Notes under the pieces: model-generated
What the model was told of the DNA's origin: nothing
Database searches by the model: none
Seen by the model: the letters and a program-made list of their open reading frames with translations, nothing else
Part shown: positions 1 through 11,831 of the stretch, piece by piece
How positions within the stretch are numbered: position 1 is the first letter of the stretch
How the letters are laid out: each line of letters opens with the position of its first letter
Assembly (NCBI RefSeq): GCF_030272615.1
Contig: NC_081410.1
Span: 139,852,849 to 139,916,848 of the forward strand
Source: Cryptomeria japonica
Lineage: Eukaryota; Streptophyta; Pinopsida; Cupressales; Cupressaceae
Direction of reading: 5' to 3'
DNA length: 64,000 nt
Translations under genes and position numbers: made by a program

Positions 1-1
1 T

Positions 2-508
2 TCTTTGGATGCTACTATTGGTAAGCTACATGCATTTGAATTAAGTAATTTTGATAAAAGTGGGTCTTCGGTAAATAAAGTTGAATCTGTATTTAGTTCT
101 TTTCATCTTGATGAATCTGATGATTACAATGATAGAAAGTATAAGTACTTTGAAGGGAATCACAGTGGAGCAAGTGAAATATTTCGTAAAAACATGGAGG
201 AGGTACACAAACTTTATGAAGAAATCAGAAAGCAAGAAGAGTTTGAAGCACTATTAGCCAAAAGGCTACCGAGAGGAAAAGGTAAGTATAAAGGAAAACT
301 ACCTTTGAAATGTTTCAATTTTGATAAGATAGGACATATGGCCTCTAACTGTCTTGACAAATAATCTAGTGAAAAGAGAGATTACTGAGATGACAGATAG
401 AAAAATAATCAATACAGACGATACCGAGACTTCAGAAGAAGAGATAGAAAGTCATGCCTAATAGTCAATGAGGAATCAAATGATGATAAATCAAATGAAA
501 CTGATACA
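2..508 (+). pseudogene. A1 copia gag, C-terminal remnant
   Basis: This is the end of a copia Gag: the region after the UBN2-type domain, a Lys/Glu-rich stretch and one CCHC zinc knuckle that would bind element RNA. The knuckle reads CFNFDKIGHMASNC, so its second Cys is Phe. The frame stops with TAA at 362-364, where A2 has a Glu codon, and further stops follow. The N-terminal part lies outside the window. Identity is clear from the parallel copies at 4104 and 10233. Confidence 0.85.
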
Positions 509-2082
509 ATGAAAGTAGTTTATGTGGCTATTAAACCTAGATCAGATGAAGAAAGGTATGAAGAAAAAGCCCTAATATCTCACATAAATACTAATGATTC
601 TTGGATCATAGATAGTGGTTGCTCACATCACATGACAAGTGAGAAACACAAGTTTGTTATGTTAGAAGATTATGATGCACCATGTCTGATAAAAGGTAAA
701 GGATCCATAACACTTCTTTACAATGCTAAATGTAATGATGTTTATTGGGTTGAAGGCTTGAAATATAATTTTTTGAGTGTAGCATAGCTAAACAACACAA
801 GTTACTGAGTAGAATTTTTGAAATGAATAGTCAAAGTTCATGACAAGCATGGAAAGTTAGCAACTACGGGGACTCAAACAAAAGGTAATACATTTCATCT
901 TGACTCAACTAGGAATAATTGTCTTTATGCAAAGATAGATGATACTTGGTTGTGGCATAAAAGGTTTTGTCATGTAAATTTTGATAATCTGATCAAAATA
1001 AGTAACAAGCACCAAGTAAGAGGTCTAGCGAGTTTGGAAAAACCTGAGAATGCTATGTGCTGAGGATGCCAGATGGGTAAGATGACAAGATCAAGCTTTA
1101 CAAGTAAGTCCTACACTTATAAGGGAATTTTAGATCTTGTGCACACTGATCTTTGTGGTTTTATGAAAGTTCAAAGTTATTATGGTGATAAATATTTCAT
1201 ATTATTTGTGGATGATTATTCAAGGATGATGTCAGTTATGTTTTTAAAAGAAAAATCAGAAGCTTTTCAAATGTTTAAATGGTACAAGGCAAGAGTTGAA
1301 AATTAAACAGGAAGACAACTGAAATGTCTTAGATCTGATAGAGGAGGATAATTCACTTCTGATGAATTTAACTTATTCCAAAATGATCATGGTATAAAAA
1401 GACAAGTCTCTGCACCAAGAACTCCACATCAAAATGGGATAACTAAGAGAAGAAATAGATCTATTGTGGATTGTGCCAGAACCCTGATAATTGAAAAGAA
1501 AGTGCCACAAACATTTTGGAGAGAAGCAATAAGCACCGCAGTTTACACCATGAACTGAGTACAACTGAAGAAAGGAACATTGAAGACACCATATGGAATC
1601 TAGTATGACAAGAAACCTAATGTAAGTTACTTTAAAATCTTTGGAAGTAGATGCTATGTACACAAAGATGATAGAAATGGAAATTGTGATCAGAAAAGTG
1701 AAGAAGGAACATTTCTTGGTTATTCTTCTAGAAGTAATGTAGTTAAATGTCTGATCAAATCATCTAACAAAATAGTAGAAAGTGCAAATGTGAAAATTGA
1801 TGAATTTGCAGAAAGAAATGATGAAGGAAACTCCAAAGAACTAGAAGATTATGAAGAATTTGTCTATGTTCAACCGAGAAGTCCTACCGAGAAAGCTGCT
1901 GAAGGAAATGAAGATAATGTCCAGTTACCGAGTGATGAAGAAGATCATACAGAGCCTACCGAGCCTGTATTAACCAAGTATGTCGGAAGGAATCATGCAT
2001 CAAGTCAAATTATACGAGATAAAGATGATCCAGTGATGACAAGGAACAAACTAAGACAGAACACGTCTGATATCTGAATTTG
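509..2082 (+). pseudogene. A1 copia protease and integrase, broken
   Basis: The aspartic protease motif DSGCSHHMT lies near 616. It is followed by the pre-integrase HHCC zinc region (about 950-1070) and an integrase core. The core has the first Asp in HTDLCG and the second in SDRGG. The catalytic Glu of the QNG..ERR motif is replaced (reads TKRR), and the usual Glu after SDRGG is a TAA stop. Other stops include the TGA in the HHCC region and one near 1290. A readable linker with Glu-rich PSDEEDHTEP sequence runs 1790-2077. The frame then meets a deletion that removes reverse transcriptase. Confidence 0.88.
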
Positions 2083-2211
2083 AAAGTGGTGTTGGACTAT
2101 ATTAGCACAAAGGAACAAATAGAAGATATCTTCACAAAGCCACTACCAAGGGACACTTTTGAGTATCTCAGAAGCAAGTTAGGGGTCCTACCCCTATCTT
2201 CTACTCACTGA
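2083..2211 (+). pseudogene. A1 RNase H C-terminal tail after an internal deletion
   Basis: At about 2083 the integrase-RT linker jumps straight to the last 40 or so codons of RNase H, including the ISTKEQ-like and IFTKPLPRDTFEYLRS motifs. Compared with A2, the stretch corresponding to about 6754-8160 (around 1.4 kb: all RT and most RNase H) is missing. Both edges carry GAA, which fits a microhomology-mediated deletion. The stop is TGA at 2209-2211. Confidence 0.85.
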
Positions 2212-2571
2212 CTGAGTTCGGTGAAAGCATCAATTCGATGAATCTACAAAATATTATGTGTGGATTGATGCTTATTTACATATTTTAGGATGTTTTCTAA
2301 AGGTGTGCAGGAAACAAATACAGGGAACAAGAATTGAAGACATAATGCTTTGATAGAGACTGAGTTGAAACATAATAGCAGGGAATTCACTTCTCAGTAG
2401 AAGAAATCATGTTTTAGTTCTTTACTTTTTGGCATTGTTGTCAAAGGGGGAGAAGACTATTGTATGGGGGAGAAGTATGATGATAGGGGGAGAGCATTTC
2501 AGAATCTCATAGCAATCCGAATCAATTAGGTCAAATCAATTGGTTTTGCCATCAATGCCGAAGGGGGAGAT
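2212..2571 (+). other. A1 3' untranslated region with polypurine tracts
   Basis: Non-coding sequence between RNase H and the LTR. The polypurine tract AAGGGGGAGA at 2561-2570 directly precedes the LTR and would prime plus-strand synthesis. Three more GGGGGAGA-type tracts occur upstream (about 2453, 2465, 2486). The segment TTGCCATCAATG just before the tract can pair with a motif inside the LTR. Confidence 0.8.
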
Positions 2572-4019
2572 TGTTGGCATTTTCATAAGGATATTGAGAA
2601 GGTTGTTGATGATTATGGATATAACTGATTAAGGATGTTTACTGTCTTAATATTATTATTTTTTCATTGATGTCAAGAAATTGATTTTCTAATTCAATAT
2701 GATGTTGCCATATCTTAAGAAGTATGATTTGGTGAGTATAAAGATGTCGGTAAAAGACACAGAAAGAATGTGATGAATAAGGGGAGGAATAAGTTATTCA
2801 ATGGGCAACTATTACCAAGTTAGACAACGATGAGATCACGATATTTAGATTGTTTTGATATCCTACATATGCTATTGTTTGTAAGGTTAATACTATACTA
2901 TATTATCGAGCAAGGAACCTAGTCAGTAAACCCTAAGGTTATCGCTATCGGTTAATGAAGGTAGAATGTCTATCAAGTGAAGATTAGTATTTACCGAGTT
3001 GCAACCGAGCTGCAATAGAATGCATTAAATGATTAAAAGCATTATTTAATGACTGATGAGCTTGAATTGATTAAATGATTGGTATGTCGTGCATGGAGTT
3101 TGTTAAAGAATCTATGGCAAAGGAAAATTGGCAGAAAGATCTACAGCACAGATTGAACCGCAATACCTTAGCACAAGTTCCAAGAAATGTATGCAAGTTC
3201 CAAGGTGAGGCAAAATATTTTTCACATCGAAGGATACATTGAACCTGGTCAAGTTTGAAGATCTGATGGCTATGATTGATCATGGGATATGTGATTAAGG
3301 AGATTAAGCAGTTAGCAATTGTTTATAAATAAGGAACTGTTGATAGAAAATGTATGCGGGCAAGTGTAAGCACAGGGATGCTACATAGTGATTACCAAGC
3401 ATAGAAGCTTGAAGACTTGTTTGAATAATAGAGTATAGAGCCTAGTAGAGGGACAAGATAAGTCCTATGACTAGAATGTATTGAGCAAATAAGAATCTGC
3501 TTTAGCATTTTAGATGTGAAGTTGCAGATAGATTTTTATTACTGTTATTTTGTGAAGTGACAGAAAATCTCTTAATCGAGTGGACTTAACAGTCTTATTT
3601 GTAAAACCCTCTAGCAAGGTGACATTCTGATTGAGTATTTGAAATCCTTTAACAAGGTCACTTCTAACAAGGTGAAGATCCTAACAGATCTGAGGGAAAT
3701 CCCTTAACCAAGTCACATCTAGCAATGTGTTTGTAATCTTTAATAGGATTTGCTTTTAACTAAGCATACTCTAGAAGAGTATATTTCTTAGTGGGTCCGA
3801 AATCCCACAATGGTTTTTTCCCTATTTGGGTTTCCATGTTAAATCTGGTGTTATGAGTGTTATGATGTTTATATGCTTATGAGTTTGCATGTTTAGCAGT
3901 TTTGGTTATATTGTTGAAGTATATGTTACCGAGGTTGTATCTATTGTTTTTACGAAAGATTAAGTTTGTATGATTCACCCCCCCCTCTCATCTTGTTAGC
4001 TTGGCATCTATACTTAACA
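2572..4019 (+). repeat. Family A LTR 1 (1,448 bp)
   Basis: The LTR starts TGTTGGCATTTTC right after the polypurine tract and ends ...CTTAACA before the primer site. It has a TATA-like box (TATAAATA, about 3324-3331), the plant-copia core with GTGGTTTTTTCCC and GGGTTTCCA near 3810-3835, and an ATTCACCCCCCCCTCTCA tract near the 3' end. One copy of a 23-bp unit that varies between LTRs lies at 2916-2938. It serves as 3' LTR of A1 and 5' LTR of A2. Confidence 0.92.
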
Positions 4020-4021
4020 AT

Positions 4022-4052
4022 TAGTATTAGAACTATCAATTGGTATCAGAGC
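4022..4052 (+). promoter_or_regulatory. A2 primer-binding site, with an upstream PBS-like copy
   Basis: TGGTATCAGAGC at 4041-4052 matches the complement of the plant initiator tRNA-Met 3' end, the usual copia primer. A related 12-mer TAGTATTAGAAC lies 19 bases upstream at 4022-4033, closer to the LTR edge. The same paired layout occurs at 10151-10181. Confidence 0.8.
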
Positions 4053-4103
4053 TTTGGACTCTGGAAGAAAAAGTTTAAAGGTACTTGAGGCAAAGATCCA
4101 AAG

Positions 4104-5165
4104 ATGTATAAGACGGATGCACCAAAGCTGAACAAGTCAAGTTTCTCTACATGGCAGAAAAGGATGAAGTTGCACCTATTAGGAGTTGGAGAATATGCTG
4201 TATATTATCTGGAGAATGATTTCATTGAGCCAAGCACCTATGCATTGACAATGGAAGAGATAAAGGCAAAGCAAGAACATATTCAAGCAATGATTGAAAT
4301 AACATCTGCATTGACCGACTCAGAGTTTAATGATCTGGAAGACTGCAATGATGCCAATGCAATGTGGGACAAGCTCATATCTATGTATCGAGGTGATGAA
4401 CATGTTCAAAGAGCAAAAGTGGATAGTCTAAGAGGACAACATGAATCTATGAGGATGAATGAAGGTGATAACATAACCCAGTACAGTACAAGACTAAAGG
4501 AGATTGTCAATCAAATCAAAGGAGCAGGAGGAAAAATTGAAGAAAAGGATATCACAAGTAAGTTATTGAGAACCCTTCTACCTGCTTATGCAACTCGAGT
4601 CTCTGCAATCAATGAATTGAGGTCTATACCCAATATGCCAGTTTCTTTGGATACTACTATTGGTAAGCTACATGCAATTGAATTAAGTAATTTTGATAAT
4701 AGTGGGTCTTCAGTAAATAAAGTTGAATCTGCATTCAGTTCTTTTCATCTTGACGAATCTGATGATTAAAATGATAGAAAGTATAAGTACTCTAAAGGGA
4801 ATCACTGTGGAGTGAGTGAAATATTTCATAAAAACATGGAGGAGGTACACAAACTTTATGAAAAAATCAAAAAGCAAGAAGAGTTTGAAGCACTATTAGC
4901 TAGAAGGCTTCCGAGAGGAAAAGGTAAGTATAAGGGAAAACTACCTTTGAAATTTTTCAATTGTGATAAGATAGGACATATGGCTTCTAACTGTCCTGAC
5001 AAAGAATCTAGTGAACAGAGAGATTACCGAGATGAAACATAGAAAAATAATCAATACAGAGGATACCGAGACTTCATAAGAAGAGATAGAAAGTCATGCC
5101 TAATAGCCAATAAGCAATCAAATGATAATAAATCAGATGAAATTGATACAAAGGAAGTAGTTTAT
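4104..5165 (+). pseudogene. A2 copia gag, interrupted
   Basis: Gag capsid/nucleocapsid starting at ATG 4104, about 50 bases after the primer site. Residues 1-221 hold the UBN2-type region (W..RM..HL near the start, then MWDKL, LRGQ, LLRTLLPAYA). TAA at 4767-4769 replaces a Tyr codon. The frame resumes at 4812-5042 with the Lys-rich segment and a zinc knuckle FFNCDKIGHMASNC whose first Cys is Phe. A TAG follows the knuckle region near 5040. A2 and A3 lose different positions, so most damage came after they separated. Confidence 0.9.
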
Positions 5166-5741
5166 GTGGCTATCAAAGATAGATTAGATGAAGAAAGGTA
5201 TAAAGAAAAAGCCCTAATATCTCACATAAATACTAATGATTCTTGGATCATAGATAGTGGATGCTCACATCACATGACAGGCGATAAACACAAGTTTGTT
5301 ATGTTAGAAGATTATGATGGAGGTTATGTAAGATTTGGTAATGATGCACCATGTCCGATAAAAGGTAAAGGATCCATAACACTTCTTGACAATGCTAAAT
5401 GTAATGATGTTTATTGGGTTGAAGGTTTGAAATATAATTTAATGAGTGTAGCACAACTAAACAACACAGAGTACCGAATAGAATTTCAGAAAGGAATTGT
5501 CAAAGTTCATGACAAGCATGAAAAGTTAGTTGCTACCAAGACCCAAACAAAAGGAAATACATTTCATATTGACTCAACTAGAAATAATTGTCTTTATGCA
5601 AAGATAGATTATATCTAGTTATGGCATAAGAGGTTTTGTCATGTAAATTTTGATAATCTGATCAAAATAAGTAAGAAGCATTGAGTAAGAGGTTTAGTGA
5701 GTTTGGAAAAACCTGAGAATGCTATGTACCAAGGATGCTAG
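5166..5741 (+). pseudogene. A2 copia protease and pre-integrase region
   Basis: Aspartic protease with DSGCSHHMTG at residues 30-38 of the readable frame (DSG at 30-32), followed by the FGND and VYWVEGLKYNLMSVAQL segments typical of copia proteases. The frame ends with TAG at 5616-5618, where A3 has Trp in the WLWH start of the HHCC zinc region. That region continues to 5741 with two more stops. The enzyme would mature the polyprotein in the virus-like particle; this copy cannot. Confidence 0.88.
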
Positions 5742-6752
5742 ATGGGTAAGATGACAAGATCAAGCTTTACAAGTAAGTCCTACACTTATAAGGGAATTTT
5801 AGATCTTGTGCACTCTGATCTTTGTGGTCCTATGAAAGTTCAAAGTTATTATGGTGATAAATATTTCATATTATTTGTGGATGATTATTCAAGGATGATG
5901 TCAGTTATGATTTTAAAAGAAAAATCAAAAGTTTTTCAAATGTTTAAATGGTACAAGGCAAGAGTTGAAAATGAAATAGGAAGACAACTAAAATGTCTTA
6001 GATCTGATAGAGGAGGAGAATTCATTTCTGATGAATTTAACTTATTCTGCAATGATCATGGTATAAAAAGACAAGTCTCTGCACTAAGAACTCCACAGCA
6101 AAATGGGATAGCTGAGAGAAGAAACAGATCTATTGTGGATTGTGCCAGAACCTTGATGACTGAAAAGAAAGTGCCACAAACATTTTGGAGAGAAGCAATA
6201 AGCACAACAGTTTACACCCTGATCCGAGCACAAATAAAGAAAGGAACTTTGGAGACACCATATGAAATTTGGTATGACAAGAAACCTAATGTAAGTTACT
6301 TCAAAATCTTTGGAAGTAGATGCTATGTACACAAAGATGATAGAAATGGAAATTTTGATTAGAAAAGTGAAGAAGGAACAATTCTTGGTTATTCTTCTAG
6401 AAGTAAAGCATTTAAATGTCTAATCAAATCATCTAACAAAATAGTAGAAAGTGCAAATGTGAAAATTGATGAATTTGCAGAAAGAAATGATGAAGGAAAC
6501 TCCAAAGAACCATAAGATTATGAAGAATTTGTCTATGTTCAACCAAGAAGTCCTACCGAGAAAGCTGCTGAAGGAAATGAAGATAACGTCCAGTTACCAA
6601 GTGCTGAAGAAGATCATACAGAGCCTACTGAGCCTATATTAGCCAAGTATGTCAGAAGGAATCATGCATCAAGTCAAATTATAGGAGATAAAGATGATCT
6701 AGTGATGACAAGGAACAAGCTGAGATAGAACACATGTCTGATATCTCAATTT
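5742..6752 (+). pseudogene. A2 copia integrase core and linker
   Basis: The readable core at 5742-6362 carries the catalytic triad: Asp in HSDLCGP, Asp in LRSDRGGEF and Glu in NGIAERRNRS. The GSRCYVHKDD segment closes the domain. TAG at 6360-6362 replaces the Gln codon still present in A1. The Glu-rich linker (6363-6750) has further stops. The enzyme would insert the cDNA; the residues are intact but the frame is not. Confidence 0.88.
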
Positions 6753-8288
6753 GAACCAAGAATAGTGAAAGAAGCATTTAACAGTGAAGATTGGATAAAT
6801 GCTATGACAAAACAGAATGATCAAATCAAAAAGAATGACACATCGATACTGGTCCCAAGACCGAAGGACAAAAATGTAATCGGTACAAAGTGGATTTTTT
6901 AGAAACAAGCTGAATGAAAAAGGTGAGGTCATTCAAAGTAAAGCAAGACTAGTTAGCAAAGGTTATGCTCAAGAAGAGGGAATTGATTATGGTGAGACTT
7001 TTGCACCTGTGGCAAGACTTGAAGGAGTAAGAACATTGTTGGCATACGCTACTTACAAAAATTTCAAGGTATATCAAATGGATGTCAAATCTGCATTTCT
7101 GAATGGTATATTAGAAGAAGAAGTTTTTATTGAGCAACTTGAAGGATTTGTTGAAGACAAGAATAAAGATAAGGTATGTAAATTAAACAAAGCTTTATAT
7201 GGTTTGAAACAAGCACCTAGAGCATGGTATGAAAGATTGCACTCTTATTTAATCAAGATTGGTTTTATAAGGACAAGTGAAAACAACAATATGTACATGA
7301 AGAATGATCAAAATGGAATGCTGATCTCAGCCATATTTCTTGATGATATTATCTTTTGTGGAAATGACTCTTTATGCAAGAACTTTGGAAATGAAATGAG
7401 CAAAGAATTTGAGATGTCATTAATCGGTGAGATAAAGTATTTTATAGGTTTACAAATACTACAAATGAAAGATGAGATTTTCATTACTCAATCCAAGTAC
7501 ATAAAGGAAATCTTGAAGAAATTTGGAATGGAGGATTCAAAACCAGTAAGCACTCCTATGACTACCAACTGTAAACTATCAAAGAATGATGAATATGCAT
7601 CTGTTGATGAGACACTTTACCAATCCATGATTGGAAAGCTACAATATGTTGTTCACAACAAACCAGACATAGCACATGCAGTAGGTATAGTTGCAAGATT
7701 TTTTGCAGATCCCAAGGAAACACACGTGACAGCAATCAAGAGAGTTTTTAGATACTTGAAAGGTACTGAGGATTATGGCTTAGTATATCAGAAAGGAAAT
7801 GACTTTGATTTAAAAGTTTATACTGATGTTGATTGGGTAGGAAACATTGATGAAAGAAAATGCACAAGTGGAGGAGCTTTCTTTTAAGGAGAAAGACTAG
7901 TGAGTTGGCTTAGCAAGAAACAAGGATGTGTTTCATAGTGAACAGCAGAAGTGAATATGTTTCTGTAACATTGAATTGTACCAATATAGCATGGATCAAA
8001 CAGCTGTTGGAAGGTATAAATGAGAAAGTTACCAAGCCAGTAACTATATTCTGTGACAATACTAGTGCCATTAACATTTCAAAGAATCTTGTTATGTACT
8101 TTAAGACAAAGCACATCTCTACCAAATATCATTATCTTAGAGAAGAAGTTCAAGAGAAGAAAGTGGTGTTGGAGTATGTTAGCACAAAGAAACAAATATC
8201 AGATATCTTCACAAAGCCACTACCAAGGGACACTTTTGAGTATCTTAGAAGCAAGTTAGCGGTCCTACCCCTATCTTCTACTTATTGA
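6753..8288 (+). pseudogene. A2 copia reverse transcriptase and RNase H
   Basis: RT begins near EPRIVKEAF; a frameshift at a T-run near 6897 breaks the N-terminal part. The main frame 7009-7887 has the first catalytic Asp in QMDVKSAFLNG, the KALYGLKQAPRAWY block, and FLDD at residues 110-113, where the usual form is YVDD/FVDD. RNase H follows with YTDVDW and CDNTSAIN. It is cut by TAA at 7885-7887 and by stops around 7937, and resumes to TGA 8286-8288. From 7449 on it is almost identical to A3, including these stops. Confidence 0.92.
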
Positions 8289-8648
8289 CCGAGTTCGGTG
8301 AAAGCATCAATTTGATGAATCTATAGAATATTATGTGTGGATTGATGCTTATTTACATACTTTTGGATGTTTTCTAAAGGTGTGCAGGAAACAAATACAA
8401 GGAACAGGAATTGAAGACATAATGCTCTGACTGAGACTGAGTTGACACATAACAGTAGGGAATTCACTTCTCAGCGGAAGAAATCATGTTTTAGTTCTTT
8501 ACTTTTTGGCATTGTTGTCAAATGGGGAGAAGACTATTGTATGGGGGAGAAGTCTGATAACAGGGGGAGAGCATTTCAGAATCTCACAACAATCCAAATG
8601 AACTAGGTCAAATCAATTGGTTTTGCCATCAATGCCAAAGGGGGAGAT
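8289..8648 (+). other. A2 3' untranslated region with polypurine tracts
   Basis: Non-coding sequence ending in the polypurine tract at 8637-8647. Additional GGGGAGA/GGGGGAGA tracts lie near 8524, 8543 and 8564. TTGCCATCAATG at 8623-8634 can pair, with one mismatch, with CATTGATGTCAA at 8742-8753 in the LTR. Confidence 0.8.
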
Positions 8649-10148
8649 TGTTGGCATTTTCATAAGGATATTGAGAAGGTTGTTGATGATTATGGATATA
8701 ACTGATTAAGGATGTTTACTATCTTAATATTATTATTTTGTCATTGATGTCAAGAAATTGATTTTCTAATTCAGTATGATGTTGCCATATCTTAAGAAGT
8801 ATGATTTGGTGAGTATAAAGATGTCGGTAAAGGACACAGAAAGAATGTGATGAATAAGGGGAGGAATAAGTTATTCAATGGGCAACTATTACCGAGTTAG
8901 ACAATGATGAGATTAGGATGTTTAAATTGTTTTGATACCCTACATATGCTATTATTTGTAAGGTTAATACTATACTATATTACCGAGCAATGAACCTAGT
9001 CAGTAAACCCTAAGGAACCTAGTTGGTAAACCCTAAGGAACCTAGTCGGTAAACCCTAAGGTTATCGATATCGATTAATGAAGGTGGAATGTCTACTGAG
9101 TGAAGTTTAGTATTTACCGAGTTGCAACCGAGCTGTAATAGAATGCATTAAATGATTAAAAGCGTTGTTTAATGAAGGAAGCTGATGAGATGGAATTGAT
9201 TAAATGATTGGTATGCTATGCATGAAGTTTGTTAAAGAATCTATGGCAAAGGAAAATCGGCAGAAAGATCTACAGTGCAGATAGAACTGCAATACCTTAG
9301 CACAAGTTCTAAGAAATGTATGCAAGTTCCAAGGTGAGGAAAAACAATTTTCAGATCGAAGGATACATTGAATCTAGTCAAGTTTGAAGATCTGATGGCT
9401 ATGATTGATCATGGGATATGTGATCAAGGAGATTAAATAGTTAGCAATTGTTTTTAAATAAGGAACTGTTGATAAACAATGTGTGCGGGCAAGTGTAAGC
9501 ATAGGGATGCTACATAGTGATTACCGAGCATAGAAGCTTGAAGACCTATTTGAATAACAAAGTATAGAGCCCAGCAGAGGGACAAGATAGGTCCTATGAC
9601 TAGAATGTATTGAGCAAATAAGAATCTACTTTAGCATTTTAGATGTGAAGTTGCAGATAGATTTTTATTACTGTTATTTTGTGAAGTGACAGAAAATCTC
9701 TTAACCGAGTGGACTTAACAGTCTTATTTGTAAAACCCTCTAGCAAGGTGGCATTTTGATTGAGTGTTTGAAATCCTTTAACAAGGTCACTTCTAACAAG
9801 GTGAAGATCCTAACAGATTTGAGGGAAATCTCTTAACTGGGTCACATCTAGCAATGTGTTTGTAATCTTTAATAGGATTTGCTTTTAACTAAGCATACTC
9901 TAGAAGAGTATATTTCTTAGTGGGTCCGAAATCCCACAGTGGTTTTTTCCCTATTTGGGTTTCCACGTTAAATCTGGTGTTATGAGTGTTATGATGTTTA
10001 TATGCTTATGAGTTTGCATGTTTAGCAGTTTTGGTTATATTGCTGAAGTATATGTTACCGAGGTTGAATCTGTTGTTTTTATGGAAGATTAAGTTTGTAT
10101 GATTCAACCCCCCCTCTCATCTTATTATCTTGGCATCTGTACTTAACA
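8649..10148 (+). repeat. Family A LTR 2 (1,500 bp)
   Basis: Starts TGTTGGCATTTTC and ends CTTAACA, like LTR 1. It is longer mainly because it has three copies of the 23-bp unit at 8993-9061. The TATA-like position reads TTTAAATA (about 9453) instead of TATAAATA, so this promoter is probably weakened (inference). It is shared by A2 (3' LTR) and A3 (5' LTR). Confidence 0.92.
8993..9061 (+). repeat. 23-bp tandem repeat, three units, inside LTR 2
   Basis: Three consecutive 23-bp units of the form AACCTAGT(C/T)(A/G)GTAAACCC plus TAAGG. LTR 1 has one unit (2916-2938) and LTR 3 has two (15099-15144). The copy number accounts for most of the length difference between the three LTRs. Confidence 0.92.
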
Positions 10149-10150
10149 AT

Positions 10151-10181
10151 TAGTATCTAAGCTATTAATTGCTATCAGAGC
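10151..10181 (+). promoter_or_regulatory. A3 primer-binding site, degenerate, with upstream copy
   Basis: TGCTATCAGAGC at 10170-10181 differs from the initiator tRNA-Met complement at one base. The upstream PBS-like copy TAGTATCTAAGC lies at 10151-10162, at the same 19-base offset as in A2. Confidence 0.75.
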
Positions 10182-10232
10182 TTTGCACTCCAAAAGAAAA
10201 AGTTTAAAGGTACTTGAGGAAAATATCCAAAG

Positions 10233-11264
10233 ATGTATAGAAGGGATGCACCGAAGCTAAACAAGTCAAGTTTCTCTACATGGCAGAAAAGGATGAAGCT
10301 GCACCTATCAGGAGTTGGAGAATATGTTGTATATTATCTGGAGAATGATTTCATTACACCGAGCAACTATCCATTGAAAATGGAAGAGATAGAGGCAAAG
10401 CAAGAACATATTCAAGCAATGATAGAAATAACATCTGCATTGACCGACTCAGAGTTTAATGATCTAGAAGGCCGCAATGATGCCAAGGCAATGTGGGACA
10501 AGCTCATATCTGTGTATGGAGGTGATGAACATGTTCAAAGAGAAAAAGTGGATAGTCTAAGAGGACAAATTGAATCTAGGAGGATGAATGAAGGTATTAA
10601 CATAACCCAGTATAGTACAAGACTAAAGGAGATTGTCAATCAAATCAAAGGAGCAGGAGGAACCATTGAAGAAAAGGATGTCATAAGTAAGTTATTGAGA
10701 ACCCTTCTACTTGCTTATGCAATCTGAGTCTCAGCAATCAATGAATTGAGGTTTGTACCCAATATGCCAGTTTCTTTGGATGCTACTATTGGTAAGCTAC
10801 ATGCATTTGAATTAAGTAATTTTGATAATAGTGGGTCTTCGGTAAATAAAGTTGAATCTACATTTAGTTCTTTTCATCTTGATGAATATGATGATTACAA
10901 TGATAGAAAGTATAAGTAATCTGAAGGGAATCACAGTGCAGTGAGTGAACTATTTCGTATAAACATGGAGGAGGTACACAAACTTTATGAGGAAATCAGA
11001 AAGCAAGAAGAGTTTGAAGCACTATTAGCCAGAAGGCTACAAAGAGGAAAAGGTAAGTATAAAGGAAAACTACCTTTGAAATATTTCAATTGTGATAAGA
11101 TAAGACATAAGGCTTCTAACTGTCCTGACAAAGAATCTAGTGAAAAGGGAGATTACCAAGATGACAGAAAGAAAAATAATCAATACGGAGGATACCGAGA
11201 CTTCAGAAGAAGAGATAGAAAGTCATGCCTAATAGTCAAAGAGGAATCAAATGATGATAAATAA
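10233..11264 (+). pseudogene. A3 copia gag, interrupted
   Basis: Gag from ATG 10233, parallel to A2. The UBN2-type region runs to TGA at 10725-10727, where A2 has an Arg codon (CGA to TGA, a typical methyl-CpG decay product). After a further stop near 10918 the frame resumes at 10941-11264 with the zinc knuckle YFNCDKIRHKASNC: first Cys to Tyr, Gly before His to Arg. The Arg/Asp-rich C-terminus ends in TAA. Confidence 0.9.
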
Positions 11265-11294
11265 GATGAAATTGTTACAGAGGAAGTAGTTTAA

Positions 11295-11831
11295 GTGGCT
11301 ATCAAAGATGGATCAGATGAAGAAAAGTATGAAGAAAAAACCCTAATATCTCACATAAATACTAATGATTCTTGGATCATAGATAGTGGATGCTCACATC
11401 ACATGACAGGTGATAAACACAAGTTTGTTATGTTAGAAGATTATGATGGAGGTTATGTAAGATTTGGTAATGATGCACCATGTCCGGTAAAAGGTAAAGG
11501 ATCCATAACACTTCTTGACAATGCTAAATGTAATGATGTTTATTGGGTTGAAGGTTTGAAATATAATTTATTGAGTGTAGCACAACTAAACAACATAGGT
11601 TACCGAATACAATTTCCGAAAGGAATTGTCAAAGTTCATGACAAGCATGGAAAGTTAGCTACTACTGCAAATCAAACAGAAGGTAATACATTTCATCTTG
11701 ACTCAACTAGGAATAATTGTCTTTATGCAAAGATAGATGATACTTGGTTATGGCATAAAAGGTTTTGTCATGTAAATTTTGATAATCTGATCAAAATAAG
11801 TAAGAAGCACTGAGTAAGAGGTCTAGCGACT
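11295..11831 (+). pseudogene. A3 copia protease and HHCC zinc region
   Basis: Protease with DSGCSHHMTG (DSG at residues 30-32 of the readable frame) and the FGND and VYWVEGLKYNLLSVAQL blocks. Unlike A2 it reads on through WLWHKRFCHVNFDNL, the HHCC start of integrase, until a TGA at 11811-11813. Only that stop separates it from the integrase frame. The active-site residues look intact. Confidence 0.88.
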
